From positions 1 to 64,000 of the forward strand of contig CAZNWJ010000001.1 of the NCBI GenBank assembly GCA_964576925.1: DNA of 64,000 nt, written 5' to 3'. This document shows positions 60,619 through 64,000 of the stretch, in pieces (the first letter of the stretch is position 1; every line of letters starts with the position of its first letter). A program made the position numbers and the translations under genes. Under the pieces are notes generated by a model. It saw nothing but the letters and a program-made list of their open reading frames with translations. It had not been told where the DNA came from and made no database searches. The stretch comes from JADJGC01 sp964576925. Lineage in GTDB: Bacteria > Zixibacteria > MSB-5A5 > CAIYYT01.

Positions 60619-62382
60619 TCAATCCTTCACCACGGCGACGGGGTTACAGACCGTGTAGCATTTGCCGCACTTGATGCATAGTTCCTGATTGATCACGTGA
60701 GCGAGTTTTTTCTCACCGGTAATGGCGTTGGTGGGACAGGCTCGCGCACACAGCGTACACCCGGTGCAGGCCTCGGGGTCAATCGTATAGGTAAGCAACG
60801 GAGTGCAGACGTGTGCCGGGCATTTCTTGCGCCGGATGTGTGCTTCATACTCGTCGCGGAAATAGCGCAAAGTTGTCAGTACCGGGTTGGGCGCTGTTTG
60901 GCCCAGGCCGCAGAGCGAAGCAATCTTGATCTGTTCGCCGAGTTTGTCGAGAGTCTCCAGGTCTTCTTCGCGACCGTTACCCTCGGTGATGCGTTCGAGG
61001 ATTTCGAGCATCCGCTTGGTGCCGATACGACAGAAGGTACATTTGCCGCACGATTCCGCCTGCGTGAAGGTCAGGAAGAACTTGGCGACATCGACCATGC
61101 AAGTCGTTTCGTCCATGACCACGAGACCACCCGAGCCCATGATTGCGCCGGTTTTGTTGATCTGCTCGTAGTCGATTTGGGTGTCGCCCATCGTGGCCGG
61201 AATGCAGCCGCCCGACGGACCGCCCATCTGTACGGCTTTAAACTTCTTGTCTTGATTGATACCGCCGCAGACATCGAAAATAATCTGGTTGATCGTGATC
61301 CCCATCGGGACTTCGACCAAACCGGTGCGTTTGACCTTCCCGGCCATGGCGAAGACCTTGGTGCCTTTGCTGTTTTCGGTACCGTGACGGGCGTAAGCGG
61401 CACCGCCGTTCATGATGATCCAGGGAATGTTGGCGAAGGTTTCGACATTGTTGATTGAGGTTGGTTTGCCCCAGAGTCCCTTCTGGGCCGGGAACGGAGG
61501 CCGAAAGCGCGGCATACCGCGGCGACCTTCGATGGAGGCGATCAGCGCGGTTTCTTCACCGCAGACAAACGCGCCGGCGCCTTCCTTGATTTTGACATTG
61601 AAGTTGAAAGTTGAGCCGAAGATCTTCTCACCGAGGTATCCCTGCTTTTTGCATTGCGCTATTGCCTGCCGAAGCCTCGCGATAGCCTTGGGATACTCAG
61701 CGCGGCAATAGATGTAAGCTTCATCGGCGCCGATGGCGTAGCCAGCGATCATGATCCCCTCGAGAACCGAATGCGGATCACCTTCGAGTACGGAGCGGTC
61801 CATGAAGGCGCCGGGGTCGCCTTCGTCGGCGTTGCAGATGATGTATTTCTTTTCAGACTGATTTGCGCGGGTGAGTTCCCACTTCTTACCCGTCGGGAAT
61901 CCGCCGCCACCGCGACCGCGAAGGCCTGAGATCTTGACTTGCTCGATCACATGCTCCGGGGTCATCGATGTTACGACCTTCTCCAGTGCCTTATAGCCGC
62001 CGGCCGCGAGATAATCGCTGATTGAGCCCGGATCGATGATACCGCAATTGCGCAAGACGATGCGTTCCTGTCTATCGAAGAAGCCGACTTCGCGATCAGC
62101 GCCCGAAACAAGCCATTCGTCAATGGGCTTGTCCTGCACGATGTGTTCGGCAACGATCCGTTTAACGCGATCGGGAGTCACTTCGCCATAGAGATAGGCT
62201 TTGCCATCGCCATTCGAGATCGATACCAGGACCTCGCGATAGCACATACCGACGCAGCCGGTTTCGCGCAGGACAAAGTCCGCACCATTGTGGAGTTCGC
62301 TTTGGAAAGCTTCGTAGACTTTTTCGCCACCGGCAGAGATTCCGCAGGTTGCCAGTCCGACCATGATCGTTTTCTGTGCCAT
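60619..62382 (-). CDS. NuoF-like NADH-binding flavin subunit (HydB/HndC type)
   Basis: The 587-residue subunit has an N-terminal thioredoxin-like [2Fe-2S] domain (ATCGISAGG, then TGCVGMC), the NuoF NADH/FMN domain (GLRGRGGGGFPTGKKWELT, then CNADEGDPGAFMDRSVLEGD), the [4Fe-4S] motif SCGKCTFCRIGTKRMLEIL and two C-terminal ferredoxin clusters (CTGCTLCARACPTNA, CIKCGKCYTVCNPV). This order is that of the NADH-binding subunits of soluble [FeFe]-hydrogenases and NAD-linked formate dehydrogenases rather than the respiratory NuoF. It should bind NAD(H) and FMN and pass electrons to the fused NuoG/GltD-like subunit. Gap to NuoE-like is 16 bases, to the large subunit 8. Confidence 0.95.
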   Translation of the reverse strand: MAQKTIMVGLATCGISAGGEKVYEAFQSELHNGADFVLRETGCVGMCYREVLVSISNGDGKAYLYGEVTPDRVKRIVAEHIVQDKPIDEWLVSGADREVGFFDRQERIVLRNCGIIDPGSISDYLAAGGYKALEKVVTSMTPEHVIEQVKISGLRGRGGGGFPTGKKWELTRANQSEKKYIICNADEGDPGAFMDRSVLEGDPHSVLEGIMIAGYAIGADEAYIYCRAEYPKAIARLRQAIAQCKKQGYLGEKIFGSTFNFNVKIKEGAGAFVCGEETALIASIEGRRGMPRFRPPFPAQKGLWGKPTSINNVETFANIPWIIMNGGAAYARHGTENSKGTKVFAMAGKVKRTGLVEVPMGITINQIIFDVCGGINQDKKFKAVQMGGPSGGCIPATMGDTQIDYEQINKTGAIMGSGGLVVMDETTCMVDVAKFFLTFTQAESCGKCTFCRIGTKRMLEILERITEGNGREEDLETLDKLGEQIKIASLCGLGQTAPNPVLTTLRYFRDEYEAHIRRKKCPAHVCTPLLTYTIDPEACTGCTLCARACPTNAITGEKKLAHVINQELCIKCGKCYTVCNPVAVVKD

Positions 62383-62398
62383 AATGCGGGAGCCTTCC

Positions 62399-62872
62399 TC
62401 ACTTGCGGCGCAAGTCTTTTACCAGCTTGCGCGTCCGAATCGGGGTGAGACGACCAAAGGTTTCGTTGTTGACCATAACTACCGGGGCCAGAGAACAGCA
62501 GCCGAGGCAGGCGACCGAGACCATGCTGAACTTGCCATCCTCAGTGGTCTCTTCGTAGGTAATGCCCAGTTCATCGCTGAGGGTATTGGCGATTTCTTTG
62601 ACGCCATTGACATGACAGGCAGTTCCGTTGCAGACCTTGATAACTTTTTCACCAAGTGGTTTGGTCCGAAATTGCGCGTAGAAGGTGACTACACCGAAAA
62701 CCTCAGCGGCCGGAATTCCGGTAACGCTGCTGATGTATTCGATAGCGCGTTCCGAGATGTAGCCATAGGTATCCTGGGCTGACTGTAGAAGCGGGATCAG
62801 CGCGCCCGCATGCCCGTCATACTTCCAGATATCTACATTGAAGGGCTTGAACTCTTGTTGTTTGATGTCCAT
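62399..62872 (-). CDS. NuoE-like [2Fe-2S] subunit
   Basis: From ATG 62872 (GAGGAG ten bases upstream; a longer frame adds six residues ahead of that site) the protein has 157 residues. It shows the NuoE helical start (ALIPLLQSAQDTYGYISERA, VTGIPAAEVFGVVTFYAQFR) and a thioredoxin-like [2Fe-2S] domain with VCNGTACHVNG and ACLGCCSLAPVVMVN, four cysteines in C-x4-C and C-x3-C spacing. First gene of the three-gene redox operon; the upstream 191 bases hold its promoter and a rightward-weak TTGCGA/TAGCTT candidate read leftward. Confidence 0.95.
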   Translation of the reverse strand: MDIKQQEFKPFNVDIWKYDGHAGALIPLLQSAQDTYGYISERAIEYISSVTGIPAAEVFGVVTFYAQFRTKPLGEKVIKVCNGTACHVNGVKEIANTLSDELGITYEETTEDGKFSMVSVACLGCCSLAPVVMVNNETFGRLTPIRTRKLVKDLRRK

Positions 62873-63063
62873 ATTGCGCGCTCTCCTCAATTGGGCTCAT
62901 CGCATCGCCAGCGCCGAAAGAACTTTTCGAACCACTGGGGTGCACTCAAATAAGCTAATTGCATGTGAAAAAAATCGCAAGCAAAATCATCCGGTTTCTG
63001 GCAAGTGAGCAAGGCTTGAAGTCTCCTATTTGCGGATTAATTTTATCCTATTAGTAGATCGGA

Positions 63064-63726
63064 TTAGAGGCCGGCTAACTTGATAACGGGATATTGGCGT
63101 GCTCTAAGTACGCCAGGAAGACAGCGGACTTTCTCGTTAACTACCTTGTTTAGGAAGTCGAAACTCGAACCCCTTAGCCTGACCACGAGAGAGCAGGGCG
63201 GTTCAGCCACTTGGCAAGAAGTCATTGCACTCAAAAGACTTATCGCCTGAAAGACCCCTCGAAACTCGGTGTCAGCAACCTCCAGGAAGACAAACGATTC
63301 ACAGCCTTGTGTTGCCGAAGGCTCATGGCCATCGTTCTCCACAACTGTGTCGACGCGACAGACTTCCACACGGTCAACAAACGGCAGGGTTCTGATCTTC
63401 ATGTCGATGAGTCGCTCGAGTCCGACACCGGGTAGGGCTTCGATCGACAATATCAGGTCAAAGTCGCCTTCGACTGCCTCGCAACTCGCTATGTGGTCGA
63501 GTCTTTCAAGCTCTTCGACAAGCGTTATCCGCGATTCCGGGGTTTTGCATTTCACCAGCACGAGTGCAGGCGCGAGTTTCTCGTCATGAAGGTTCTGCAT
63601 AGTTTGCTCGTAAATAGAGGTGTCATCGCGAGCCTTTGGCTCCAGAAACGAAGCGGGCAACGGCTCTGCTTGCTCCAAAGAGTTGAATATATCGATGAGA
63701 TTGTCATGATTAAAGCACTTTTTCAA
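63064..63726 (-). CDS. tandem Lrp/AsnC effector-domain-like protein
   Basis: The 220-residue protein contains two copies of an AsnC/Lrp ligand-binding (RAM) like domain (first about 53-115, LAPALVLVKCKTPESRITLV, VEGDFDLILSIEALPGVGLE; second about 140-215, SFVFLEVADTEFRGVFQAIS, LVVRLRGSSFDFLNKVVNEK). No helix-turn-helix domain is present. RAM domains bind amino acids and dimerise, so the tandem could sense a metabolite or act as an oligomerising partner. The start is a TTG at 63726 with no Shine-Dalgarno sequence; a downstream ATG in the MQNLHDEKLAP region would leave both domains whole. It precedes the redox operon on the same strand by 191 bases. Confidence 0.7.
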   Translation of the reverse strand: MKKCFNHDNLIDIFNSLEQAEPLPASFLEPKARDDTSIYEQTMQNLHDEKLAPALVLVKCKTPESRITLVEELERLDHIASCEAVEGDFDLILSIEALPGVGLERLIDMKIRTLPFVDRVEVCRVDTVVENDGHEPSATQGCESFVFLEVADTEFRGVFQAISLLSAMTSCQVAEPPCSLVVRLRGSSFDFLNKVVNEKVRCLPGVLRARQYPVIKLAGL

Positions 63727-63768
63727 CTTTGGAGATTTTTTTGGCTGATGAGTGAATCAGCTACGGTG

Positions 63769-63797
63769 TTGCAAAGTAGTGGTTGCTGGAGTAGAAT
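63769..63797 (+). promoter_or_regulatory. promoter of the right-edge secreted-protein gene
   Basis: TTGCAA (63769-63774), 17-base spacer and TAGAAT (63792-63797). The ATG at 63805 lies seven bases after the -10 box, which would make a leaderless mRNA. An in-frame ATG at 63748 lies upstream of this promoter. Confidence 0.5.
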
Positions 63798-63804
63798 AGT
63801 CAGA

Positions 63805-64000
63805 ATGTTGAACTCAATTGCCAAACATGCCGCCATCGTGTCCTTCCTGGCAATTGCTCTCGTCTTGAGAGTTGACCCGATTTCGGCAGAGCCAGTTCAC
63901 GAGTCCAGTCCGCAGACGACTCTTAGTCGTGTTGCCGCATATCATTCAGTCCAGCAACGACTTGAAAGCTATTTCGACTCGGGGCAAGAACAGGACCTGA
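63805..64000 (+). CDS. secreted protein, 5' part (cut by right window edge)
   Basis: The frame is open to the window end (65 codons). It begins with a signal peptide (LNSIAKHAAIVSFLAIALVL) with probable cleavage near ISAEP, followed by a Gln/Ser-rich stretch and YHSVQQRLESYFDSGQ. The rest is unknown. An alternative in-frame ATG at 63748 would add 19 residues, but it lies upstream of the promoter at 63769-63797, and no good binding site precedes 63805. This start is divergent from the tandem RAM gene. Confidence 0.6.
   Translation, partial: MLNSIAKHAAIVSFLAIALVLRVDPISAEPVHESSPQTTLSRVAAYHSVQQRLESYFDSGQEQDL

Overview
The window reads as a chromosomal stretch from a free-living, Gram-negative, probably uncultured bacterium of the Fibrobacteres-Chlorobi-Bacteroidetes neighbourhood. 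My best guess is candidate phylum Zixibacteria or a close relative. This is an inference from gene content: type I dockerin-like secreted proteins with the GDADGNG / ISDAVYIVNYIF pattern, a C-terminal type-9-secretion/FlgD-like sorting domain, several TolB/PD40 propeller proteins, many TPR proteins, a Ser/Thr kinase joined to a TolB-like domain, an Omp85-like barrel and an ADP-forming acyl-CoA synthetase. It does not come from a marker-gene phylogeny. There is no phage module, transposase, CRISPR array or rRNA. One tRNA (tRNA-Ser, anticodon GGA) is present.

Layout. 1-3.5 kb: the 3' end of a TPR protein (possibly the tail of a large membrane protein) and clpB. 3.7-5.4 kb: two small secreted proteins, one with a dockerin-like end. 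5.6-13.1 kb: a Ser/Thr kinase-TolB-TPR protein, a lipoprotein, an EamA exporter, a GNAT acetyltransferase, a PAS histidine kinase and a DUF6526 protein. 13.2-16.0 kb: a leftward cluster of six genes (ArsR repressor, two AHSA1/SRPBCC proteins, DUF1801, DoxX, DUF1428) with a palindromic operator candidate just before arsR. 16.1-23.5 kb: tRNA-Ser, a dockerin-like protein, dienelactone hydrolase, a large metallopeptidase-propeller-barrel protein, murA and purE. 23.6-25.8 kb: a DUF5989 / membrane protein / SGNH hydrolase operon. 25.9-30.3 kb: a MacAB-like export operon of adaptor, two permeases and one ATPase.

30.4-43.3 kb: a TolB-like protein, a TGS-domain GTPase, a GT-C-like membrane protein with TPRs, an ATP-grasp enzyme, a second (orphan) HlyD adaptor, a saccharopine-dehydrogenase-like enzyme, an intergenic structured-RNA candidate, the UvrD/PcrA helicase, then a methyltransferase-mutM-secreted protein operon. 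43.4-54.1 kb: a large zinc metalloprotease, an SPFH lipoprotein, ADP-forming acyl-CoA synthetase, an AT-richer TPR membrane protein, a three-Cys DUF5131 protein and a sorting-domain surface protein. 54.2-64 kb: a methyltransferase, glnS, a three-gene NuoE/NuoF/NuoG-like redox operon whose large subunit is fused to a GltD-like flavoprotein, a tandem Lrp/AsnC-effector-domain protein and the start of a secreted protein.

The most interesting system is the redox operon at 56.9-62.9 kb. It carries two separate pyridine-nucleotide/flavin sites and a molybdopterin-type domain that appears to lack the usual catalytic ligand, with no hydrogenase or formate dehydrogenase gene beside it. Its make-up suggests a soluble bifurcating or transhydrogenase-like complex. 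The second is the structured-RNA candidate at about 38.36-38.46 kb, which has a near-consensus promoter. Starts were re-chosen where a Shine-Dalgarno sequence, signal peptide or promoter position argued against the longest reading frame. Base-composition remarks are by eye, and all family assignments are from recognised motifs, not from searches.
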